Origin: Mermis nigrescens
Lineage: Eukaryota; Nematoda; Enoplea; Mermithida; Mermithidae
Assembly: GCA_036768485.1 (NCBI GenBank)
Contig: JAVLUZ010000340.1
Location: forward strand, 2,739,470 to 2,803,469
DNA length: 64,000 bases
Reading direction: 5' to 3'
Shown: positions 1 through 10,009 of the stretch, piece by piece
Position numbering within the stretch: the stretch's first letter is position 1
How the letters are laid out: each line of letters begins with the position of its first letter
Program-made: the position numbers and the translations under genes
The notes under the pieces: generated by a model
The model's database searches: none
Told to the model about the DNA's origin: nothing
The model's input: only the letters and a program-made list of their open reading frames with translations

Positions 1-1291
1 TGTACATTCGAAAAATCACGTCCTTAAATTGAATTTTGATTACAATTTTAAGGCATTTTAAATGTCTGCTGAGCTTTGAAGCTGCTTTCTGACCAAAAGC
101 TTTCGTCGCACATCTCAAAACTATTCGTATAATGGTCAATAATTTTAACCAAAATCGATATTCAGTACACAGCATAAAAATTCGAGTTGAAAGAAGAGAC
201 GCAAAAAATTAGATTAGAAAGAAATATAAAGCTCCAGAATCGAAATATCCCAGGTGCTTAAACGCGAAAGCTTGTTCGCCTCTCGACACTGCAGTAAATT
301 TCAAGATGTTTTGCCATCTCGTTGTTTATTTAATTATTACTTTTTTTACCTTAGAGAACCAAACCAAGAACCGATCAAGAAAAGCATTAATTCAGGTTAC
401 GTTTATTGGAAATTAGCAAAACTGGATTTGTGTTCTCGTTCCACAAATTATTGGTACGGAGGGCGTAGCCAACCGAACAGCGAGTGGGGAACGGGGACCA
501 TTAAGCCCGAGATGAAAATATTTCCGCTTTTCACAAGGGTCCCCCAAAAGGAAAAAATTAAGAATCCTCGAAGCTACTAGAGAGACAGACAATGCACGTT
601 TTTTGCATTTTGAGCTGATGAATCCAAAATTTACCGGCGCTTCAAGCCAGATTTTTTTATTCTTCTTTTTAATTTGTTACCAGGCTTGATTTGAACATGG
701 CAGATTTGTCAAAAATGTTCCATCGCTTCGAGTTGATTTATTAATTTTGAGTATTGTTTTTGTTTGAAAATCCCAAAATTAAATGAGGCGGCAATTCCGA
801 AATTTTTCTTATTCAAACTTTGACTGGATGTTGAGAAATTAGTCAAGCAGGTGGTTTAAATGATGGATTCTTTGTACCTGAGTTTGAAATCAAGCGAATA
901 ATGTTCATGCAGCTAATAAAGATTTCGAGTTGTGTAACTACAAAGTATTCGACCCCTCCAAATTATTTCCTTGATACTTAAGACCATATATTTACCGGCT
1001 CAAAAGTTTGGGTGGGGAACCGGCCATTTTTAGGGGATGGGGGTGAATGACCTCCAATTTTTGGCCAAAAACGGCCAAAAAACACGTTAAAATAGACAAC
1101 AAACGCAGTTTTTCTTAAAATCGGGGCGGGGGGAGTCAAAAATTTCCTGACTTTGAGGAATGAGGGACGTCCAACTTTGGGTGGGGGACTGAACTCCCTA
1201 CACCTCCTGGTTTATGTATACGTACGACCCTGGTTGGTATATCATCTGATTCCCATTCTTCCGCCCAGACACGTCCACCAGACTAGCTTAC
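1..1291 (-). other. Novel PKC intron, running off the left edge
   Basis: No kinase exon or other coding signal was recognised on either strand. Bases about 990-1215 hold a GC-rich repeat with a GGGGAxGGGGGAC core that recurs near 7140-7400, 13680-13860, 19130-19310, 56160-56330 and 61430-61540. The rest is AT-rich unique-looking sequence. Confidence 0.6.
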
Positions 1292-1431
1292 TTTCTTCTT
1301 CTGTTTAGTGGTCAATGTTCGATCGCTTGATACGCCGATGGTCTTTAAAATTGTAGCCATCTGTTTAGAGTTAACACCACACGTATTGGCAACATTTTTC
1401 TGACACCTTTTATGCACGTTCACTTTGCAAG
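1292..1431 (-). CDS. Pkc98E: Novel protein kinase C, coding exon 8 (end of C1B and start of V3 hinge)
   Basis: Residues 280-325: (A)[20 protein letters not shown] completes C1B (His285, Cys288 and Cys296 are ligands). [17 protein letters not shown] and the basic end TLTTKQKKK then open the V3 hinge. NVANTCG and the following MAxILxxIG block are typical of the Pkc98E/epsilon class. The acceptor is TGATTCTAG|C and the donor is AAGAAA|GTAAGC. No kinase-domain exon was found between here and base 1, so the catalytic half lies outside the window. Confidence 0.93.
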
Positions 1432-1869
1432 CTAGAATCAAAAATATAAATTTGACGTTGAAAAATTATATTAATTTGCACTTCGTTTCCAGTTTTTAAC
1501 AAACTAGCAAATATATATGTAATTAAGTAATTAATTTTACGCTTCTCTCGGCAAATTTTTTAGCTAATTCGCATCTGTTACTTTACAAAGCGCAACAAGG
1601 AGGCTACGAATAGAACCGGGACCGCTTTTTTAGCCTGAACTTGGAAATTTTTCAAATGATGTGATCGTATATGCGTAATGAACATGTAAATGTGGCAACC
1701 TCTAATTCGTCATAATCCATCTCAGTAATACTGAAAAAATAATAAGAATAATGGTGTATTAATAAGAATAAATAATAGGTAATAATTATTCATACACATA
1801 CTACCTACACCTGCACACCTACATATTTAGCTAAAAAATAAAAACCTTTCTTAGGCGAATACTTGTAAG

Positions 1870-2613
1870 CACTGTTTTTTTTTGTACGAGACAAAGATTT
1901 TGAGGCTCGTACAAAGATTTTCGGAGCCATCTTTGTACAATGTACAAAGACTTTTTGGGGCAAAGTAATAGTAATTTTAACGTTTTTTTGAGTATTTTTT
2001 AGCAAAATTTCTAAAAATTTTCGGCGCTTCGCGCCGAGTATCATAATTACATTCTATTTAGCTCCAGGCGCGGGCATTAAACACTCCAAAATCTATCTGT
2101 AAGCATCTTTGTACAGATTGAAGCATCTTTTACATCTATTTCCACTGTTTTATAAAGATTTTATGCAGTAAAAAGAACTATTAAACAACTGTGCACTGTT
2201 TTCTGCCGTTTGAAGATAAAATGGACTCTTTTATCTTTGCGTTGCATTAAATTCATTAGCAAATTGGTGTCTATTATGAGATTCAGTCGGCACATTGCAA
2301 CCGCTTATTATTTATAATTGTGTAGCACAAGTCATTTTAACTTGCTGAGTCGAATTTTATGTGTAATTTCAACCTAAGTCTCATGAAAATTTTGGCGTTT
2401 CGGGCCGAACTAATGTAACCAGCTGAATTTAGGACAAAGTTACACCTTTTGCGAAGCGTGCGGGTCACGGATAACAATCTAGTAGTATGTAAAAATGTGT
2501 ACATATAATTGCATATCTATACGGTATATGTACAAAAAAATTTTCGCTCGTACAAAGACTATTCCGGGGATCTTTGTACATGTACAAAGAGGCTCGTACA
2601 AAAAAAAACAGTG
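1870..2613. mobile_element. hAT-like non-autonomous element (GTACAA family), 744 bp
   Basis: The element starts CACTGTTTTTTTTTGTACGAG and ends in the inverted equivalent (CTCGTACAAAA...CAGTG). It is flanked by a perfect 8-bp direct repeat, cttgtaag, at 1862-1869 and 2614-2621. An 8-bp duplication with CACTG/CAGTG ends is typical of the hAT superfamily. Subterminal regions carry repeated TTTGTACA motifs. No transposase frame is present. A CGGCGCTTCGCGCCG hairpin lies at about 2022-2036. Confidence 0.88.
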
Positions 2614-3189
2614 CTTGTAAGGTATACCACATGGGCAACGACCAGAGCTTCGCTCCGTTGCAGCATCCAATTTTTAGTTTGGTTAATCATTTTTCAAAAA
2701 AAGTTACCGTATTTTCATTATATTGCTTACTCTATGTTGCGCTAGGAAATGGTTTGAAAAGGAAAATTTATAAACGGTTTCACAAAAGATTGCGCACGGA
2801 TTAAGGCTATTGGACAAAAAAGATTGTCTTTATTGCCCATGTACAAAACAGCCCCAACCCAGAGACCCAATGGCCCGTTGCAGGATCGGCCCGGTCCGTT
2901 TTCGGATGAGGACGATTTGGGACAGCGCCCACGTGTGCCTGTGAGTTGCAACTTGTTGACTTGATTGATTAGAATATGTCTGAAATTCATTAGCTTCAAT
3001 GTTAAACCGTTTATGTTATGAAACATTTTTAAAAAACTTTCCCCTCTTCTAAGATCGATCGTGCCTGTACATGTCTGATGACGGGCATTATACATGTGCA
3101 AGATAACGGTGGTAGAAGGGAGGTGAAATTCAGAATCACAAATAGTAATAGCGATTTAAGATGCGTTTTTAACACTTAATACCACTACG

Positions 3190-5655
3190 AACTTTCAAAA
3201 ACCTCATAAGAGTCACTTTCTGTGAGATTCAGCCCGGCCATGTACTGAGCATGGACAAGTCAAAAAATAACTTCCCTAATTTTAACATATATTATGTAGT
3301 TTTCAATGCTGAGTTTAACGTTGTAAACTATTTTTCTTGAAAACAAATATTTGTTGTGTAAAGTGAGTGTAAACTAACGAAAATGACCGATCTGTCAAAT
3401 TTGAGGCATTTTTCATCTTAACTTAAGATCATTGCTATCAAATTCAAAAATTCTTTTTTTTACTAAAAGATGAAAACTTTGTACATTTTGTAAAATTATT
3501 TTAAGCTTACAGTAGCTCTCCAATATTTTTGATATGATCAAAAACACATAATATCAACCATTTTGACTTCGACGATTTCCGATATAGCGCATATACTATA
3601 TGCGGGCCCCCATTAATATTATAACATTTTATAGCTTATCACTGGAGGCTTCTATGGAAAAAAATAAAAGATTACTTTTTGAGCAATAGATGTTTGAATG
3701 GAACATGGTATGCTAAGAAATGATTGAAATTCGATGAATTAGTCTCAGAATACAACAACATTTTACCACTACTAAACGTGGGCAATCTTTTATATTGCAT
3801 CGTGTCGTTGACTGTTATCAGGGGCCTATTCGTGCAAAAAATTATACAAAGTAAATGATCAATTTCTAAGTAACAGACCTTTATCGAGAACATGGTGTAC
3901 TGAAAATTATGAAATTTGTGAGATTTTGACAGGCTATATCAAGATATTTTTCTAAACTAATTTTTAAAAAAATGTGGGCCGCAGTTAGGAATGTAATATG
4001 TTGTCAAAAATTATTTGGGACTTTTACATAAGAAATTTTTTAAAAATCAAAGGACAATTTTTTTAAATCACACATATTTAAAAAGAACATGGCGTGCTGA
4101 GGAGTGATCAAAATTAGACTATCTTGAAAGTGTCAAGATATTTCCTTATTAAAATACTGATAAATTTTTAATTTGAACAGTTTTTACCAAAAATCGCTCG
4201 GTTTTTCTTTTCTCAGATAAAATTTGTTAGTCTTTGAGAAGAATTGAAGAACTTAATTAAAACATTTTGAGCAGCAAGGCAAAAATTTAGTTGTTGTCAA
4301 TACAATGTATTTTAGTGACTGATATAAATTCGTGTGCTCTATCTTAAAGAAGATGAATAAGAAAAAATTTGCTATTTTAATTCGAAATTATTTTAAATTT
4401 GACGATTTAAAGCTCAATAAAATCGTTAACGTCTATAACTTATTATTATATTTTTTTCGTCCATCTTACAAAAGCCTTTTACAATACCTCGCTCAACAAC
4501 ATGTCACACACCAAATCATGGATCGAATGCCGCATTGACTTACAAGTAACAGATCACAAAAATTTGATGATTTCAAAGTTACTCGACGTTTCATTTAAGT
4601 CTGTTGCTAAAAACGTGGGCATTATGATCAGATTTAATAAGTTAATTGTAGTATTTGCAACCAAATTTTATTAGAGAATTTCATCAAGACAATATCTTGA
4701 CATTTTAGGTCAAAATATTCTAATTTTGATCATTACTCAGCACATCATATTCTCTTTTAAAATGTGTAACTCAAAAAGTGGGCCTCTAATTTTTTGAATT
4801 TTTCTATGAAGATCCCTAATAGTTTTAATAACATGTTACAATAAGAACTGCGGCCCACATTCTTAAAAAGTAGGAAAAAGTCATCTTGACATTGTCTGAC
4901 AAAATCTCACAAATTTCATAATTTTTCAGCACACCACGTTCTCGTTTAAGGTCTGTTACTTAGGAAATTGTTATTTTTAAACATAAATTTTTCATGTAAT
5001 ATATAAGGGCCTGATAACAGCCAACGCCACGATGCAGTATAAAAGATCGCCCAAATTTATTAATGGTAAAATGTTGTGACATGCTGAAGCTAATTCGTCA
5101 AATTTTAGCCATATCTTATCATACCATAATCCTTTCAATCATCTATTGCTCAAAAAGTGGTTTTTTTCTTCTTTTTCTTATAGGAAGCCTCTAGTGACAA
5201 GCTATAGAATATAATAATATGAAGGAGGGCCTGCATATGATATATGCGCTGTATTAGAAATTGTCGAAAAAATTTAAGTCAAAATTGTTCACGTTTTATG
5301 TTTCTAATCATATTAAAAACATTAAAGGGGTATTATTAGTTTAAATTAATTTCACAAAATGTAAAAATTATTCACCTCTCAAATAAAAAGAATTATTGAA
5401 TTAGATCACAGTGATCCTAAGTTCTGATGAAAAATGTTAGACCCTGTAAAGTTGGACAAAAGCGGTAATTTTTTATACTTTATACTCACTTTACACAACA
5501 AATATTCGTTTCCAAGAAAAAAGATTGGCATTATTGAACTCAGCGTCAGATCTACATATTATATGTTAAATTCACGGTAGGTTAATTTTTGACTTGTCCA
5601 ACCTCGAGTCAAGTCCTACAGAAAGTGACCCTTAAAATGCCAATTTTAACGTATG
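3190..5655. repeat. Large imperfect foldback (inverted repeat) of about 2.5 kb
   Basis: Two arms of roughly 1 kb are reverse complements with scattered changes. Matching landmarks are gtcactttctgt near 3212 and its complement near 5615, atttgttgtgtaaagtgagt near 3350 and its complement near 5485, gcgcatatactatatgcggg near 3587 and its diverged complement near 5240, and tgggccgcag near 3975 against its complement near 4850. The arms fade at about 4170 and 4640, leaving a unique loop of about 450 bases. No transposase or target duplication was resolved, so it could be a Foldback- or MULE-like element or an inverted duplication. Confidence 0.75.
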
Positions 5656-6285
5656 TAAAACAGGATTTGATTCATTTTTTAAGTGCATTGTAACTTCAAG
5701 ACCGGCTGCATTAGATATATAAGAATGTCTTATTTCAATATGTATAAAAATTTTGTTGCCAACAGTTTGGGCGCTACAGCGATATGCTTACAGCCTACTT
5801 TGATATTTTTCAACGCCGAAAGTTTGATTAGTTCTGTCATCAATTTTCTTCCTCTTTTGACGATATCTGGGAGTTTTTACACCTAGCAGGACGTGCTTGC
5901 ACTCCAGGGTTTAAAAATATGCTAATTAATTTTTTGACTGCGTATATTGCCAAAAAAGGATACTTATATACTCAGTAATGTGAAACTATGCAGAAATTCT
6001 GGGGATTAAAAATATCAAATTGGAGTTTAAACAAATCGTCCTAGCGCACGAACTGCTACCACCTGGCCAAAGGTTTTTGTGATTTCAACAAAGACATGTT
6101 TATCTATCAAATGCAGATGGTCTTAAAATTGTAAGTCCATAATTGCTTAAGTTATGGTGTGAAATCATGTGTAACTTTTTTTATGGGCCACCCTGTATAT
6201 AACTGTTTTTGACCGCGTTTCGTACTCTATAGTGTTTTGTAATTCAACAAACGATGCATTTAGTTTTATAAAATTATGAAATTAC

Positions 6286-6418
6286 CTTCGCATTGTAATC
6301 CTTGCCTAATAATGCCGTACAACAATGAACCGCAGTGATCACAAAAAGTGGGTCGCTTGTAGCTATGCACAAGAAAGCGATGAGGAACGTTAATATTGAA
6401 GCCGCTTCTTTCACCGAG
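6286..6418 (-). CDS. Pkc98E: Novel protein kinase C, coding exon 7 (first part of C1B)
   Basis: Residues 235-278: a short linker LGERSG, then the start of the C1B finger, [38 protein letters not shown]. Zinc ligands His247, Cys260, Cys263 and Cys277 are present. Residue 268 is Tyr, where vertebrate novel PKCs have Trp (SLLWG). This position tunes diacylglycerol affinity. The acceptor is GTACTAG|CTC and the donor is GCGAAG|GTAATT, phase 0 in and phase 1 out. The 311-nt intron to exon 6 is the shortest in this gene. Confidence 0.94.
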
Positions 6419-6729
6419 CTAGTACAGTGTACGGTAGATAACAAAAATATAGAACTAAATAAGAAAAAACAATTCTTGTCGTATCAGAGCGTTGACTCAA
6501 AAAATTTTCTCAGAATGTTAACGTAATGCAACTTAACGAAATCATTTGGGAGTCCTTGTAAAAATGAGCATTTTTTAATTTCACGGAGCCGCGGCCTCTC
6601 GCCCTTTCCCTGGTTAGGCCCCTTATTATATGTATCTTTAACAATAACGTAAATTATACATAAGTAGAATTTTAGAAATAGCACTGAACGGAGCAATTAG
6701 TTTATATACGAATATAATTGTGGCATTAC

Positions 6730-6821
6730 CTCACTACTAGCCGCCGCTGCAGTTTCTTTGGAGCCAGGACATTTCCATACCACGTGGTCGTGGCATCGTT
6801 TATGCACAACCACAGTGCAAA
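6730..6821 (-). CDS. Pkc98E: Novel protein kinase C, coding exon 6 (end of C1A)
   Basis: This 92-nt exon finishes the C1A finger: (V)[17 protein letters not shown], then a short linker [13 protein letters not shown]. His210, Cys213 and Cys221 complete the pattern H-x12-C-x2-C-x13-C-x2-C-x4-H-x2-C-x7-C, which is intact. The acceptor is TATGCTCAG|TT and the donor is AGTGAG|GTAATG. The linker before C1B is Ala/Ser-rich, as usual for a flexible spacer. Confidence 0.93.
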
Positions 6822-8371
6822 CTGAGCATAAAAATGTTAACTCTAATGCAGCCGAAGATGCGAGTATGAATTTATCGAAAAAATTTTTCAGGAAAAATAG
6901 AAAAGGCCCGTATTTATTATTTTATTTCCAGGAAGGGCGATGATTTTGAAGTCAGGTAACTCGAAAACCATTAGGAGGTGGATAAAAATAATGTATTTTT
7001 GAGCGTTTATGAATGAGCTTCATACCATACAATCGTGAGGAACAATTTCAAAAATTTTTCACCTCGTTTAGGACTCGAACTCAATAAATCTATCGCTTAA
7101 ACTACGTACACAACTTCCAATCACAAGCTAAACAATACTCTTCCACATTTTGACTTTTAAACATACATGTGAGGAAGGGGATGGGGATCCCTCCACCCAA
7201 AGTCGGACGTCCCCCATCCCCTTAAAGTGAGAACATTTTTGACCCCTCCCCTATTTTTGGGAAAAATAGAATTTTTTGACCGTTCTTAGGCGTTTTTTGG
7301 CCATTTCAGGCCAAAAATTGGAGGTCATGTACCCCCTCCCGTCTAAAATAGCGAGGAATCCCCCGAAATTTCGAGCTTTTATGTACATGTATGCTTTTAC
7401 ACCACATTTTTATACCATTCCAGCTCGATAAAACTGCACATTTCACGTATTTGAAACACTTATTTATTATTGGCTCATCACCACGATGTATATAAGTGAT
7501 CAAAAAGCGCAAAACAGGTCGAAAAATGTCGTTTTATCGCTTAAACTCACTTATGAACGCATCATACGAATTTTAAGAATTTAAACGACTCCCCTAAAAT
7601 AAAATACTAGATCCGGGCCTGCTCATGTGTATGTCTCTATTGCTACATAGCCTCAAAACAAAATAAATCTCTTTTTTGAATGAAAACGTAATTTAATTTC
7701 AAGTTCCAGAATGGTAGCGAGCGTGCATAGCTGTTGTAAAGTCCTCGCTTCATTTTATGCTGCATTATACATACCTGTGCACTACAAGGTGATTAAAGAT
7801 CGAATTTTGAGCCAGAATCTTACCCGTGTTTAACTTACGTATTAACAACTATGGCTTCTATATACAAATTACAAAGGTAGGTTGTACCTGGACCCGATCG
7901 GGTTCAACACTGAACACGCGGACCGGTCCACGACAATTTCATTTTCTAAGACTCGAACTCGAAATTTTGAAAATTTTGGAACCGATAAATCCCTACTAGA
8001 TATAGTGAACGTTCTATTTTCAGGATTTTTATTCGCATCAGAGCAAACGATGTAAGATTTCGTTTGCAACACAAGGAATCTTTCATTAGCACGATACAAT
8101 ATGTATGTAAAAGGCCATGGATGGAGTACATGGGGAAACGGATAAGAAATCTCTGCTTTAGCTCATTTCCAAAACCTATTAGCATAGTCAACTTCTCCAC
8201 CCTAAATTTTGAGCCGTTACAAAGGCTAGAAACAATATTTGACTTTCAATATTAATGGCAAGCTGACTTCCTCATTATAATTAATATAAGCAATGCTGCT
8301 CTTCTTTTGAGTTAACAATTGTAAAGCGTAAGTAAATTGAATACAAAATCGTTGGACTATATTTGTGATAC
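6822..8371 (-). other. PKC intron with GC-rich repeat
   Basis: This intron has no coding content that I recognise. Bases about 7140-7400 hold a copy of the GC-rich repeat family also seen near 1000, 13700 and 19200: pyrimidine-rich runs of C, and TTTTTGGCC blocks read in both orientations. The remainder is AT-rich. Confidence 0.5.
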
Positions 8372-8403
8372 CTTGGCACTGATAGGCTTGTTTGCCGAGG
8401 CCC
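8372..8403 (-). CDS. Pkc98E: Novel protein kinase C, 32-nt microexon (middle of C1A)
   Basis: A 32-nt microexon. With the two bases from exon 4 it gives W-GLGKQAYQCQ, the membrane-inserting loop and fourth zinc ligand of the C1A finger. The acceptor is TTTTCTTTTAG|GGG and the donor is CCAAG|GTATCA. Introns on both sides interrupt the zinc finger. Phases (2 in, 1 out) match the neighbours, and the family sequence (WGxGKQxYQCQVC) continues across both junctions. Confidence 0.92.
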
Positions 8404-9368
8404 CTAAAAGAAAAACATAAAAATCGCTCAATTAAAATAAAGGGTTTATAAATGATGGGAACTTGATTACGCATTTAAACAGTGCTAGGACAGGGTAGAT
8501 GTTCTGGTAAAAAGATTGAAGGGCGTAATTAGCAGGGTTCCTAAGAGAACAAAAAAAAAATCACGGCATTTGCATAATATTTTATCTAGCGCTTGCACTG
8601 AAAGATATAATTATTTTATTTTGCAGTAACTTCAGTCATAAAATAAATTTGAGCTTAATCAGTTCAATAAACCAACGTTGTGCTGTGCATGTAGGTAAAA
8701 AGATTTTTGGGAAGACAAAATTGTAAAATAGTCTAGGAATTCCTACAACTTTTTGGCGCTTCGTCCCGGAATGAGTAATTGGCTGTCCTTGACAAAATTC
8801 GCAGCACGTATAAAAGTTACACCATTTATCGTAATGTTTGTTATTTGAATCTGTCTTATCATGCGCGCATTTAGAAGGAGGCTGGGGGGGGCGCCGCCCC
8901 TGTTGTCAAAAAATAAATGGGCGCAATTGAGAACAACGTGAATTTTTTAATGATTTTAGCCATTTTTTATCATAGTTTTTCGGAGTTTTGCGGCGCTGCG
9001 CGCCGGATAGTACGCATTGATGACATTTACTGACTTTCTTGGCGCTTTAAAAAACCATATCTTTACGTCGAAACAGTAGTTTATGTAGGGAACAAGGGTT
9101 TTTTAGTTCTTACAATGATTTCTCGAGTATTTTTCGGCGCTTTGTTCCGATTTCTGCACTAATTTTGCGCGGTACTTTTCCGGATCACAAATGATTGTCT
9201 ATCAAAAGGCGGCAAAAACCGCTACTTCAAGCATAATGGACGGATTTTTTTGACAATTTTTGACACTATTGAACCAGTGATTGAAAGCCTGGTAAAATTA
9301 GTTTTTCATACACAAGAAACTAGAGTGAGAACAGTTTATGCACATGAGCAATTGTAAAAGTTCAATAC
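8404..9368 (-). other. PKC intron with decayed MITE pieces
   Basis: Bases about 8700-8815 match the interior of the GTACAA-family MITEs: 'gatttttgggaagacaaaa', then a degraded hairpin ggcgcttcgtcccgg. Two further hairpin-like pieces lie near 8990 (cggcgctgcgcgccgg) and 9137 (cggcgctttgttccg). Ends and target duplications are not clear. Confidence 0.5.
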
Positions 9369-9534
9369 CAGATAAAATCTCTACAATGGGCACAAAAGGT
9401 AGGTTGACGTAGAATGGTGGCCATAAATTTGTGAGCATTAACTTCGTGAATACGGCGTCGCATGGCACCTCTCCGCTGCCTACCAATGAAAGCACCCGTC
9501 TTCTCCTTGAAGGTGCGATCATGTGCAACGGGTT
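9369..9534 (-). CDS. Pkc98E: Novel protein kinase C, coding exon 4 (pseudosubstrate and first half of C1A)
   Basis: This exon encodes residues 139-192. It holds the autoinhibitory pseudosubstrate [15 protein letters not shown], with Ala161 where a substrate would carry Ser or Thr. It then holds the first half of the C1A finger: [17 protein letters not shown] and RDFI, with the Trp codon split at the donor. His172, Cys185 and Cys188 are zinc ligands. The acceptor is CTTTGCAG|AA and the donor is ATCTG|GTATTG. Phases match both neighbours. In PKCs the pseudosubstrate occupies the kinase active site until diacylglycerol binds the C1 domains. Confidence 0.94.
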
Positions 9535-9945
9535 CTGCAAAGCTTTTTAAAGTAGAAATGGGAAATTTTGTCTATAAATCGGATAAAGTCGCAAGAAAAA
9601 ATTCAGAAAATAAAACCAAAAAATCGAGACAAAAAACGGAGATAAGATAGGCACCGCTTCTAATGTAAAGCACGACTAGCGTGCGCCCATAGCTAAAGTC
9701 ATTTTGAAGCAAATAAATTAATAAATAACAAATCACAAGAAATAAATTGAAAAATTCATGCAAACTTACAAATTTCGCCATTCTCGGCACTAAATATGAA
9801 ACTCAAGTACACCAATAATCGAATAATTTTACGGAACGTATTCGACATTTAAGACAAGACGACTGAAATTTAATACAATGTACTGCGAAGGATGTTTTTG
9901 TTTCCTGATAAAGCGATTAAAGCTCAACAAATTAATTGTTCATAC

Positions 9946-10009
9946 CTTCTGAGGTTGCTCCTCGAAGCTCGATTTTAACATGTAGACGGCCATGGGGCTC
10001 GAGATCAAT
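9946..10009 (-). CDS. Pkc98E: Novel protein kinase C, coding exon 3 (end of C2 domain)
   Basis: A 64-nt exon encoding residues 117-137 (IDLEPHGRLHVKIELRGATS, then E) plus one base. This is the last pair of C2 strands, equivalent to the WxDLEPxGxVxV segment of vertebrate PKC epsilon. The acceptor is TTTAACAG|ATT and the donor is GAAG|GTATGA. It starts in phase 0, matching exon 2, and ends in phase 1, matching exon 4. It has no start codon and is too short to be found as an open frame alone. Confidence 0.9.

Noticed and set aside
1..1291. Kinase-domain exon of the PKC
   Set aside because: I looked for the glycine-rich loop and following lysine segment on the minus strand and found nothing convincing. 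The catalytic exons are probably left of the window.
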